This document shows positions 54,580-62,624 of a stretch of DNA of 64,000 bases, one piece after another. This DNA is from Bombiscardovia apis. GTDB taxonomy: Bacteria > Actinomycetota > Actinomycetes > Actinomycetales > Bifidobacteriaceae. The stretch lies in contig NZ_AP026800.1 in NCBI RefSeq assembly GCF_033095945.1, positions 1,116,001-1,180,000 of the forward strand. Reading direction: 5' to 3'. The position numbers were made by a program, and so were the translations under genes. Positions within the stretch are counted from its first letter, which is position 1. Each line of letters starts with the position of its first letter. The notes under the pieces were generated by a model that saw nothing but the letters and a program-made list of their open reading frames with translations, was not told the DNA's origin and ran no database searches.

Positions 54580-55419
54580 CTAGAAGTTGAAGTTATTCGG
54601 GTCTGCCCCAACGCGCTTGCCCGTGTTCAAAGCAGCAATGGCAGCCATATCTTCATCAGAAAGCTCAAAATCGAACACGTCAAAATTCTGCTCAATGCGC
54701 TCTTGGTGAGTGGACTTAGGTATAACGATAACCCCACGCTGTAAGTGCCAGCGAATCACTACCTGCGCAGCTGACTTGCTGTATTTCTCGCCAATTTCAG
54801 CGAGCTTTGAATTACTTAAGAGATGGGTTCCGCTGCCGCCCAGCGGGCTCCAAGCCTCCACATCAACACGCAAGTTGCCGTGGCAGTAATCAACCAGCTC
54901 TTGATTAGTGAAGATAGGCGAAGACTCAATTTGGTTTACCACCGGCTTGAGCGAGGAAATCGAATGCAATTCCTCAAGATGGTGTTGCTCAAAATTGCAT
55001 ACTCCGATAGCCCGCACCCGGCGCTCATTATAGAGTTCTTCCATTGCCTCCCACGCCTTCTGCCAGCCTTGCGCCGGCCAATGGATGAGATAGAGATCAA
55101 TGTAATCAGTGCCCAGTAAATCCAAGCTCTCCTCGAAAGCCTGCCGGGTTCGCCCCGCCCGTATGGCATCATTCCACAGTTTGGTGGTCACGAACACATC
55201 TCTACGCTTTAAGCCCGACTCGCGAATGCCCTGCCCCACTGATGCCTCGTTTTTGTATGCGCGGGCGGTGTCAATATGGCGGTACCCAGCTTGCAGAGCC
55301 CAGCGCACCGCGTCAACTGTTTCACTACCATCCGGAGTTTGGAAGACGCCCAGACCTAATTGAGGTATAGACACGCCATTGTTGAGTTTCACCATAGGCT
55401 GCTGCATATCTGCTTGCAT
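54580..55419 (-). CDS. Aldo/keto reductase (2,5-diketo-gluconate reductase-like)
   Basis: This 279-residue NADPH-dependent reductase of the AKR5-like group has the TIM-barrel start NGVSIPQLGLGVFQ. The catalytic tetrad is visible as D-Y-K-H: DTARAYKNEASVG, VFVTTKLWND and IDLYLIHWPAQ. The cofactor part is VIPKSTHQERIEQNFDVFDFEL (split). The substrate is uncertain; the family reduces methylglyoxal and keto sugars. The ATG at 55419 follows GGAGAG. Confidence 0.88.
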   Translation of the reverse strand: MQADMQQPMVKLNNGVSIPQLGLGVFQTPDGSETVDAVRWALQAGYRHIDTARAYKNEASVGQGIRESGLKRRDVFVTTKLWNDAIRAGRTRQAFEESLDLLGTDYIDLYLIHWPAQGWQKAWEAMEELYNERRVRAIGVCNFEQHHLEELHSISSLKPVVNQIESSPIFTNQELVDYCHGNLRVDVEAWSPLGGSGTHLLSNSKLAEIGEKYSKSAAQVVIRWHLQRGVIVIPKSTHQERIEQNFDVFDFELSDEDMAAIAALNTGKRVGADPNNFNF

Positions 55420-55581
55420 TGAGCACTCTCCTTGCTGTTGCTAACTACCTTGTCGTATTCGAGGCTTACTCCTATCCTAGGCTCCTCCGGCGCTGCTGGC
55501 TAGCGCTTTGTCCACTTTCGGTCAGAGCACACTCTCAGGAAATTACCGGGTAAATCCGCTAAAGTGGTTCATATACCAAGA

Positions 55582-55604
55582 TGACTCGCAGCTATACAGA
55601 GTCA
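55582..55604. promoter_or_regulatory. Inverted repeat before the BI-1 gene
   Basis: TGACTC (55582-55587) and GAGTCA (55599-55604) flank an 11-bp spacer, ending 14 nt before the start codon. Upstream, TTACC-G-GGTAA (55543-55553) is a second, 11-bp palindrome. Both are short; an operator or leader hairpin is possible. Confidence 0.3.
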
Positions 55605-55618
55605 GTTAGGAGGAGCTC

Positions 55619-56431
55619 ATGACATTTGGTCGCCAGCCCCAGAACAATGGGTACACCAACCAGCAATACCAAGGCAACCCCAATTACCGGGCCCAACAGC
55701 CCTACGGTTTCAACAACGACAGCACTGCTGCAATACCCACTCAGAGCGCTTACTCGTACGAGCGCGCAGAACATACTTCTATGACACGCGCATACGGCGA
55801 AATGGCAATCGGCTTACTCGTCACTGCCGCAGTAGCCTACCTCACTTACGCTTCAGGCTTACTCTACAGCTTCATACGCACCACCGGCAGCTTGGGGTGG
55901 ATAGGCCTGTGCATCGTGCAGGTAGTCTTTGCCATTAGCTTGTCGGCCAAAGTCATGCAGATGAAAACCTCCACCGGCCGCCTCATGTTTTACGCATACG
56001 CAGCGCTCATGGGATTCACGCTCAGCTCTGTGTTTGCTATGTATTCTGTGCCCACCCTCTTGGTCGCTCTCGTAACGAGCGCAGGATTCTTCTTCTCACT
56101 AACCATGCTCGGTTTAACCACAAAAAAGAACATGCTGGGCTGGGGTTCTATCCTCATGGGCGCTCTCATCGCGCTCATCGTCGTGCAGGTAGCTCTGCTC
56201 TTCATAGCCCCCTCCAACACTGCTATGAAAGTAATCGCCACCCTAGGCATTGTGCTGTTCTCAGTATTAACTATGCATGACGCTCAGCAGACTCGCGCTA
56301 TTTTTGCCAACTACCGCAATCAGGGCACCGATGTTATCGAGCGTGTTTCTATCCTGTGCGCTCTGAACTTGTACTTGGACTTTGTGAACTTGTTCTTGTA
56401 TATCTTGGAAATCTTCGGCGCTCGCAATTAA
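55619..56431 (+). CDS. Bax inhibitor-1/YccA family membrane protein
   Basis: The 270-residue protein has a 55-residue Asn/Gln/Tyr-rich cytoplasmic N-terminus. Seven membrane helices of the BI-1 (TMBIM) fold follow, with the family's LYLDFVNLFLYILEIFGARN ending. Bacterial BI-1 proteins conduct calcium in vitro (YetJ); the role here is unknown. The ATG has AGGAGG 5 nt upstream. The divergent gene is the aldo/keto reductase. Confidence 0.9.
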   Translation: MTFGRQPQNNGYTNQQYQGNPNYRAQQPYGFNNDSTAAIPTQSAYSYERAEHTSMTRAYGEMAIGLLVTAAVAYLTYASGLLYSFIRTTGSLGWIGLCIVQVVFAISLSAKVMQMKTSTGRLMFYAYAALMGFTLSSVFAMYSVPTLLVALVTSAGFFFSLTMLGLTTKKNMLGWGSILMGALIALIVVQVALLFIAPSNTAMKVIATLGIVLFSVLTMHDAQQTRAIFANYRNQGTDVIERVSILCALNLYLDFVNLFLYILEIFGARN

Positions 56432-56450
56432 GGCATTTCTTTCTCTTACT

Positions 56451-56497
56451 CAATCGCCCCTTCACCACTGATTCTTAAAGTGGTGAAGGGGCGATTG
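56451..56497. terminator. Perfect 19-bp hairpin between convergent genes
   Basis: A 19-bp stem with no mismatch joins 56451-56469 and 56479-56497 (ends CAATCGCCCC and GGGGCGATTG), with a 9-nt loop. It lies 19 nt after the BI-1 stop and just past the end of the P-type ATPase gene, so it probably ends or protects both mRNAs. Confidence 0.75.
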
Positions 56498-56515
56498 CCA
56501 TGCAGTCTGAACTAC

Positions 56516-58966
56516 TCAATCCCGCCGATGCTGGAGCTTGGCAATACAGCCCGGCAGCAGACCTACTGCCAATCCCATGACCGCCAGCCCGTAAACCACT
56601 CCAGCAAGCGTCGCAAGAGCCGAACGCCCAGTAGGCAAGACGATAGCGAAGAAATGGGCGACGAACGGTATGCAAGCTCCTATCACACCAGCTACAACAA
56701 AGAGCGCTACTAAGATTCCCCGCCAAGAGTGCAGAGGTTGAGCAACCCGAGCTAACACCAAGATACCCATAGCGAAGAGGACGATGGCACAGACGGTACG
56801 TAGCTGAGCTAAGTCGTTAGCATTGCGCAAGTTCCAGCCCATGAAGCCCGGCAAACACCAAGCCATCGTTAGCACTACTAGGGCCGTAGCAATGCCGCCA
56901 GGCAGAGCGAAAGCCACGACTCTCTTGAGAAAACCGGGCTTGTAGCGCCGCGTATTGGGAGCCAAAGCCAGGAAGAAGGCGGGCGTACCAATAGTGAGCG
57001 CACCTATATACGTGATGTGACGAGGCAAGTAAGGGAAGGGAATGGCGCTCAGTACCACACCCAGTGAAATCAGAGCAGAATACACGGTTTTGACCAAGAA
57101 GAGTCCTGAAACGCGTTCCATATTGGCCATCACCTGACGGCCTCGAGCCACCACGTCGGGCAAGTGAGAGAACTTTGAATCGACCAATACCACTTGAGCT
57201 ACAGCCTTGGTAGCAGGCGCGGCATTACCCATAGCGATGCCTAAGTCAGCTTCTTTGAGCGCCAAGGAATCATTGACGCCGTCACCAGTCATAGCGACCG
57301 TGTGCCCGCCCAAGTGTAGAGCTTGGACTATGGCCTTCTTTTGCTCTGGCAGGACCCTGCCGAGCACGTCTATCTCTTCTAGAGCCTTGGCGAGTTCAGC
57401 TGTGTCTGTGGGTAACTTGCGAGCATCCATAGCCCGAGGCTTACTCGATCCAGTGAGTTCGACCTGTCCAGCAATCGCCGACACTGTAGCGGGGTTATCT
57501 CCTGAAATAATACGGCAGCGCACCCCCTGCTCACGGAACCAAGCCAAGGTCTGCTGGGCGTCCTCACGAATGTGCTCCGAACAAGTAATGAGTGCTTCTG
57601 GTTGCAAGCGCTCAGGCAAGACTGCGTCTTGGTCATTACAAGTCGTTCCAGCTGACCGAGCTAGCATTAGGACTCGGTATCCTTGGTCAGCAAGGGCTGT
57701 AACCTTACCCTCAATGTGTGGAAACACGCCTTCTTGAGATGCAAGCAAAACCTCAGGAGCTCCAAAGTACCAAGTATTTCCAGAATTGTCCGTTATGGCA
57801 CTCCATTTGCGCGCTGACGAGAAGGGAATACGCGTGGGCACGTTCTCAGAAGGCTGTATCTGGCTCAGTCCTTGAAGAATAGCTGAACCTGTAGCATTAG
57901 GATTCTCTTCATGGGATACATCTACGAGGGCTTGTTCAAGGGGAAGCAGCGGCCCCTGCCCTAGATTAATTATAGAGTCGTAGACAATGCCACCATCGGT
58001 AATAGTGCCGGTCTTGTCTAAGTTCAAAGCATCAACCCGAGCCAGTGTCTCGACCGATTCTAGCTCCTGAACCAAAGTATTTTGACGAGCTAAACGGATG
58101 GCAGCCAAGGCAAAATTAAGTGAAGTTAAGAGCACGAGACCTTCGGGAATCATTCCCACCACGCCGGCCACAGCTGAGACAACAGCCCCCCGCCAAGCAC
58201 CGCTCGCTACGGCTTCCTGCAAACCGCCAACCGTGTGCAGCTGCGTCCAAATCAATAGGACACACAGCGGCACTACGACGAAAGTCATCACCCGCAAAAT
58301 CTTGTTGATGCCCTCGTTTAAGTCCGAATGTGTTTTCTTGTAGACCTTGGCTTGAGCCGTGAGCTTGGAGGCGTATGAGGATGCACCCACGGCAGTGACT
58401 TCAACCAAAGCGAGGCCGGAAACCGCAGTAGAGCCCGAATACACAAGGTCGCTCTCAGTTTTACGGATTGTCCGAGACTCACCGGTGAGCATGGACTCAT
58501 CCAGCTCCAAACCCCATGTTTGAACAATCGTTCCATCTGCGGGAAGCTGATCCCCAGAACGAACCCAGAGCAAGTCCCCTTTGACGATTTCGTCGTGAGG
58601 CACCCGCACATCTTGCCCGCCTCTTCGCACAAAGAAGTCCGAGGCCACTAGAATCGACAGTTTATCGAGCGTACGCTTAGCTTTGAGCTCCGTAGCCACA
58701 CCGATGCCAGTATTGATAATGATAATGATTCCAAATACTGCGTCTTTCCACTGGCCAGTAATCAGCACTACAATCATGGCAGCGAAAATGATTCCATTGA
58801 ACAGGGTGAACACGTTTGCTCTTACGATTTGACCGAGCGTTCGCGAGCTGGCATCTTTCGACGCGTTGACCTGACCTGCGACCACCTGCTCTTGAACTTG
58901 CGCCGAGCTCAAGCCCGATTCAGCTACTGACGGGAAAGAGGGCTGGCTGGTATTCGGCGTACTCAC
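56516..58966 (-). CDS. P-type cation ATPase, CtpE-like
   Basis: This 816-residue P-type ATPase has no N-terminal metal-binding domain. The actuator is MLTGES, the phosphorylation site NLDKTGTIT, the hinge GDGVNDSLALKEADLGIAMG, and about eight to ten membrane helices are present. The start (LSSAQVQEQVVAGQVN, QIVRANVFTLFNGI) follows mycobacterial CtpE, a calcium importer important for cell-surface integrity. Ion specificity is inferred. The GTG start at 58966 follows GGAGGA and overlaps the upstream lipoprotein stop by 4 nt. Confidence 0.87.
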   Translation of the reverse strand: MSTPNTSQPSFPSVAESGLSSAQVQEQVVAGQVNASKDASSRTLGQIVRANVFTLFNGIIFAAMIVVLITGQWKDAVFGIIIIINTGIGVATELKAKRTLDKLSILVASDFFVRRGGQDVRVPHDEIVKGDLLWVRSGDQLPADGTIVQTWGLELDESMLTGESRTIRKTESDLVYSGSTAVSGLALVEVTAVGASSYASKLTAQAKVYKKTHSDLNEGINKILRVMTFVVVPLCVLLIWTQLHTVGGLQEAVASGAWRGAVVSAVAGVVGMIPEGLVLLTSLNFALAAIRLARQNTLVQELESVETLARVDALNLDKTGTITDGGIVYDSIINLGQGPLLPLEQALVDVSHEENPNATGSAILQGLSQIQPSENVPTRIPFSSARKWSAITDNSGNTWYFGAPEVLLASQEGVFPHIEGKVTALADQGYRVLMLARSAGTTCNDQDAVLPERLQPEALITCSEHIREDAQQTLAWFREQGVRCRIISGDNPATVSAIAGQVELTGSSKPRAMDARKLPTDTAELAKALEEIDVLGRVLPEQKKAIVQALHLGGHTVAMTGDGVNDSLALKEADLGIAMGNAAPATKAVAQVVLVDSKFSHLPDVVARGRQVMANMERVSGLFLVKTVYSALISLGVVLSAIPFPYLPRHITYIGALTIGTPAFFLALAPNTRRYKPGFLKRVVAFALPGGIATALVVLTMAWCLPGFMGWNLRNANDLAQLRTVCAIVLFAMGILVLARVAQPLHSWRGILVALFVVAGVIGACIPFVAHFFAIVLPTGRSALATLAGVVYGLAVMGLAVGLLPGCIAKLQHRRD

Positions 58967-59628
58967 AGTTGTTCCTCCAGTTGGTCCTGAGGCTCATGCT
59001 GACTCATGTCATCTTGCAGGCTGACCATTTGCGAACGTACATGCTCACGGTCATCAATAATCGTTTGTAAAGCTCTGCCCAGAGGCACGGCAGTCGGGTC
59101 ATCCCTGTCTATGGTGAACTGGGCAGCGAAGAGTTTCGTATCCTGCGGCTGGTAGCCCTCCCCCAGCAATACCACAGCAACTCCGGCCTTACGAGCTTTG
59201 TTGAGAGTCACGTTCCAATCCCCCAAAGCCATACCTTCTATGAGAATCGCATGTACCTTACGGGCCACCGCATCTTTAACAGCTTGCTCTTGGCTGCGTA
59301 AATCGTTGGCGTCTGCGTAATAGGCTTTCATCCCATTGTGTTCGAGAAGACTACAGATTTGCCGGTTGGTAGCTTGCATTGCTTCGCGCTCCTTTTGAGC
59401 TGCGGGAGCAACAATTAATACGCTGGCATTGGAACGATCGACACCGTCATGCTCAACGGTAATGCCCGGCTGCCAAGTATCCCCTACTGCTCGACCGCGT
59501 GGAGCACAGCCGCCCAAGCACAACAGTAATAAAGACAAGCATATACAAACGGCAAGGCTTCGAGCGCGCCGACTTCTTATAAAACTGCCCTGGCTATGCA
59601 TCATGACAACTGATTGTAACCAGGGCAT
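58963..59628 (-). CDS. Lipoprotein resembling half of a type I periplasmic binding protein
   Basis: The 221-residue product has a lipoprotein signal ending in LGGC (acylated C41). A single Rossmann-like lobe resembling the N-terminal lobe of sugar-binding Peripla_BP_4 proteins follows (SVLIVAPAAQKEREAMQ; VHAILIEGMALGDW; AGVAVVLLGEGY). The second lobe is missing: after about residue 190 there is only a charged tail. It may sense a ligand or partner the overlapping ATPase rather than serve an importer. The ATG at 59628 is used. The ATG at 59604 has TACAAT 8 nt upstream and is an alternative. Confidence 0.65.
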   Translation of the reverse strand: MPWLQSVVMMHSQGSFIRSRRARSLAVCICLSLLLLCLGGCAPRGRAVGDTWQPGITVEHDGVDRSNASVLIVAPAAQKEREAMQATNRQICSLLEHNGMKAYYADANDLRSQEQAVKDAVARKVHAILIEGMALGDWNVTLNKARKAGVAVVLLGEGYQPQDTKLFAAQFTIDRDDPTAVPLGRALQTIIDDREHVRSQMVSLQDDMSQHEPQDQLEEQL

Positions 59629-59643
59629 GTTTCGAGTCTGCTC

Positions 59644-60903
59644 TCAGCGGGTGAACACCGCCAGGGTCTCCACATGATGGGTCATGGGATAGATATCGAA
59701 AGCTTGAACGTAATCCAAGTTGTAGCCAAGCTCGGTCAAGGTTGCGCTATCGCGGGCCAAACTGGCCGGATCGCAAGCCACGTAAGCCACTATGGGCGCT
59801 CCCGAGCGAGCAATCTGACGGCAGACTTCAGCTTTGGCACCAGCCCGTGGCGGATCCAAAACCACTGCGTCTGGCCGAGATAATTCTTTGGGCAGTCCTG
59901 AGGCCAGTGTCTTCGCCACGTCGCCAGCTAGGGCCGTTACGTTGCCAGAAACACCCGCTACTTGAGTGTTGTGCCGGGCCTGAGCTACAGCGATGCGCGA
60001 GCCCTCAATGCTGGCCATGCGAGTGTTAGGCCCAGTCAAGCTGGCCAAGGGCAGGGTAAAGAGACCAGAGCCGGAATACAAGTCCCAAATCACCGGCGAT
60101 TTCTCTGTATTCAAACGACTTTGCACTGCCTCAATAACGGCATTGGCCAGCAAAGCCGGAGCCTGCCGATGAATCTGCCAGAAGCCAGAAGCGTCTACCT
60201 CGTAGGTAAAGTCTTGACCACCAACCGTGACCACTTCTTCGAGCTTGCGCCTGCCAGCCTTCACCTTTTTACCCAAGATAAGAGCAAAGTTATCACCCTG
60301 CCCTATCCGCTCGTGTTGAGGCAAAGCTAAGCGGATAGGAGTTCCTGGCTCGATACCGCCGTTCCACACTCCAAGTTGGCTCGCCATATCGTTGAGCTCA
60401 CGCGTGGCCAGAGGCATCTCCTCGATAGCGACCCGCTCGTGAGATTCCCTACGACGCATTGAGGGGCGTCCGGATTCATCGGCGATGAGGTCAATACGGG
60501 TCCGCCAATACAGGCCCTTACGCTCTTCATCTCCTGCTGCCCTCACTACAGGCACAGTAGTATCAACATGACCTAGTCGACTCATTTGCTCTTGCACTAC
60601 TGCTTGTTTCCAGGCCAACTGCCCAGGCAAGCTCACGTGTACAAGGTCAGCCCCGCCCACGCCACCTCCCCAAGCCAGAGGGCCCGCAATGGGCCAAGCT
60701 GGGTCGACACGCTCAGGACTCGCTTCCAGTACGCGAGTTACCTCACCGGTAAGGAAACGGCGCTTGGAGCGGATTGGTAAATCGACGTTTACCTCAACCA
60801 ACTCGCCAGGTAAGGCAAAGCGCACAAAGATAACTTGTCCGTCTATGTGGCCTACACAGCGCCCTTGGTCGGCGTAGCGTTCCACGCGAACAGTTACTTG
60901 CAT
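59644..60903 (-). CDS. 23S rRNA (uracil-5-)-methyltransferase, RumA/TrmA type
   Basis: This 419-residue SAM-dependent RNA methyltransferase has an N-terminal TRAM domain (about residues 1-55) and a methyltransferase core: IWDLYSGSGLFTLPLAS, VLDPPRAGAK and the catalytic-cysteine motif VAYVACDPASLARD. It methylates U in rRNA or tRNA; the exact site cannot be told. No iron-sulfur CxxxxxCxxC cluster is evident, unlike E. coli RlmD. The ATG follows GGGGAGGA. It is upstream of the truncated lipoprotein. Confidence 0.87.
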   Translation of the reverse strand: MQVTVRVERYADQGRCVGHIDGQVIFVRFALPGELVEVNVDLPIRSKRRFLTGEVTRVLEASPERVDPAWPIAGPLAWGGGVGGADLVHVSLPGQLAWKQAVVQEQMSRLGHVDTTVPVVRAAGDEERKGLYWRTRIDLIADESGRPSMRRRESHERVAIEEMPLATRELNDMASQLGVWNGGIEPGTPIRLALPQHERIGQGDNFALILGKKVKAGRRKLEEVVTVGGQDFTYEVDASGFWQIHRQAPALLANAVIEAVQSRLNTEKSPVIWDLYSGSGLFTLPLASLTGPNTRMASIEGSRIAVAQARHNTQVAGVSGNVTALAGDVAKTLASGLPKELSRPDAVVLDPPRAGAKAEVCRQIARSGAPIVAYVACDPASLARDSATLTELGYNLDYVQAFDIYPMTHHVETLAVFTR

Positions 60904-61018
60904 ACGGTCCTCCCCGCTGAGCGTTGATACCGCTCAAATCTTGTGTTTTTGTTTTGGTCGTCATCTGCTATGTTTGCTTTCGCCTAGCATAGCCATTGGT
61001 AAATATAGCTGGACCAGC

Positions 61019-61723
61019 TTAAAGCGCGCCCTCGTCTTCTTCGCTCTGCGCACTACGCTCGCCACGATGATGGTCATGATAAGGCTGGGCTATCCACAGC
61101 CAAGACAGCCATATCACGAAAGCAAAGAGTGGCAATCCCATAACCAGCCGGGCTGAACCCAACCAAGCTAATCGATGATTAAGGTAGAGTGGCAATTGCA
61201 CTAAGAGACGAGCCGCAAACATACCTATCCACAAGAGCGTTGCCCGCCAGTAGGCCTGATACAAAGCCCTATCCCGCCGCCATTGCTCCAACCATTTTTT
61301 AAGGCCAGATAATACCGGCTCACGCAAGTACTCCACAAGCAGGCCCAGGCCGGGAGCTCGTAGTAGCAGGGTCAAACAAAGCCCAAGAATCCAAGCCACA
61401 TTCGTAATGAAACCAGGCAGATAATAGTTCCTAGCGTCTCTTGACAACCAAGCCCACAGTAGGCAAATCGCCATAGCAAGAATGCCGGTCAGTGCTCCCA
61501 GCCAAGATTGCCGCTGGACTAGCCGTAGCAACAACTGCAGCAGAGCAAGTCCTCCAGACACCGCAACAGTGAGCTGCAAGTTGGATGTGGCTAAGAACAT
61601 GACAAGAAAGACCAGCCCAGGCAAGAGGGATTCTGCGATACCGCGGGCACCGCCTATGGCTTGATAAACGTTAAAGTCTTCAGAGCCAAGCGCCGCAATG
61701 CCGGTCTTTGCTTGTTTACTCAC
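61019..61723 (-). CDS. DUF3159 family membrane protein
   Basis: The 234-residue protein has six or so membrane helices and the family start AIGGARGIAESLLPGLVFLVMF. Function unknown. The next-door DUF3710 gene is its usual actinobacterial partner. The start is a GTG at 61723, 3 nt after the DUF3710 stop, with GAGGTG upstream. Confidence 0.87.
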   Translation of the reverse strand: MSKQAKTGIAALGSEDFNVYQAIGGARGIAESLLPGLVFLVMFLATSNLQLTVAVSGGLALLQLLLRLVQRQSWLGALTGILAMAICLLWAWLSRDARNYYLPGFITNVAWILGLCLTLLLRAPGLGLLVEYLREPVLSGLKKWLEQWRRDRALYQAYWRATLLWIGMFAARLLVQLPLYLNHRLAWLGSARLVMGLPLFAFVIWLSWLWIAQPYHDHHRGERSAQSEEDEGAL

Positions 61724-61726
61724 TGA

Positions 61727-62536
61727 TTAGCGCACCTCAGAGAACATGGGTCCACGAGACAGCGTCGTTTTAACTTCCGTCTGCTGGTCACTATCGAAGG
61801 GGCCGGTGGGCTTGCCGGGGATAGACGCAGAGGAGTCATCACCTTCTGACTCTTCCTTCTCAGCTGCCCGCTGGTCAGGAGTGATGGGCTGGTGCATAGG
61901 AATCAAATCGCGAGGTGCCAATGGCTCTTCGCCACGGTCTACTACTATGTTGGAGAAGTATGTATCTAGAGTCTCGCGTTCCTTGCCCTTGCTGGCAGCA
62001 GGTCCGGAGAAAATACCGCGTAACATCCAGCGCGGCCCATCAACGCCCACGATACGGGTGGTGAACTCCTTACCCTTGACGGTGACGGGAAGCATGAGCT
62101 CGGTACCAAAGGTTCCCTCAACTTCACGAGCCTTAGGATTGCCTGCCTTCAAATCATGGCGTACGGTGTCCCACAGCCCTAAGGTCTTAGGAGCAGCAAA
62201 AGCTTCTACTTCTAGGCTGGACTGCCCATAGGAGATAGTGGCACCCATAATATCACCTGATTGGCCGTTGGCTTTGATACGCAGTTCAATACCTTGCAGA
62301 TAGGGCAGATTGACAGCACCAATATCTAGATAGTCATCGTAGTTGACAACCTCTTCATCGTTGACATCCCAAGGACCGCGAGTAATGCCGCGCTCTTGGT
62401 CGAGATCAGAGTCCGACGCTTGCTCATCTTCTACTGACTCACTCGTATTCTCTTGCGATTCTTCTGTAATCAGGCTCTTGCTGTCTTGCCCTTCATCATC
62501 GCTCTTATGCTTCTTACCGAAACCGAACCATCCCAT
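61727..62536 (-). CDS. DUF3710 family protein
   Basis: This 269-residue soluble protein has an acidic, Ser-rich N-terminus. Its core is GPWDVNDEEVVNYDDYLDIGAVNLP, split here, then LWDTVRHDLKAG and GVDGPRWMLRGIFSG, the DUF3710 pattern. In many Actinobacteria it lies beside dut. Here dut is at 22143-22643, so the usual cluster is split. The ATG follows GAGGAAA. Confidence 0.87.
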   Translation of the reverse strand: MGWFGFGKKHKSDDEGQDSKSLITEESQENTSESVEDEQASDSDLDQERGITRGPWDVNDEEVVNYDDYLDIGAVNLPYLQGIELRIKANGQSGDIMGATISYGQSSLEVEAFAAPKTLGLWDTVRHDLKAGNPKAREVEGTFGTELMLPVTVKGKEFTTRIVGVDGPRWMLRGIFSGPAASKGKERETLDTYFSNIVVDRGEEPLAPRDLIPMHQPITPDQRAAEKEESEGDDSSASIPGKPTGPFDSDQQTEVKTTLSRGPMFSEVR

Positions 62537-62578
62537 TATTTCCTCGTTTCTTCAGGAACGCTATCTACCACATTAGCA

Positions 62579-62614
62579 AAAGAGGAGGCCGACTACGAAG
62601 CCGACCTCCTCTTT
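62579..62614 (-). terminator. Terminator of the peptide ABC ATPase gene
   Basis: AAAGAGGAGG (62579-62588) pairs with CCTCCTCTTT (62605-62614). On the minus strand TTTTGCT follows. It is 11 nt beyond the stop codon. Confidence 0.8.
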
Positions 62615-62624
62615 CTTCCAAGCC

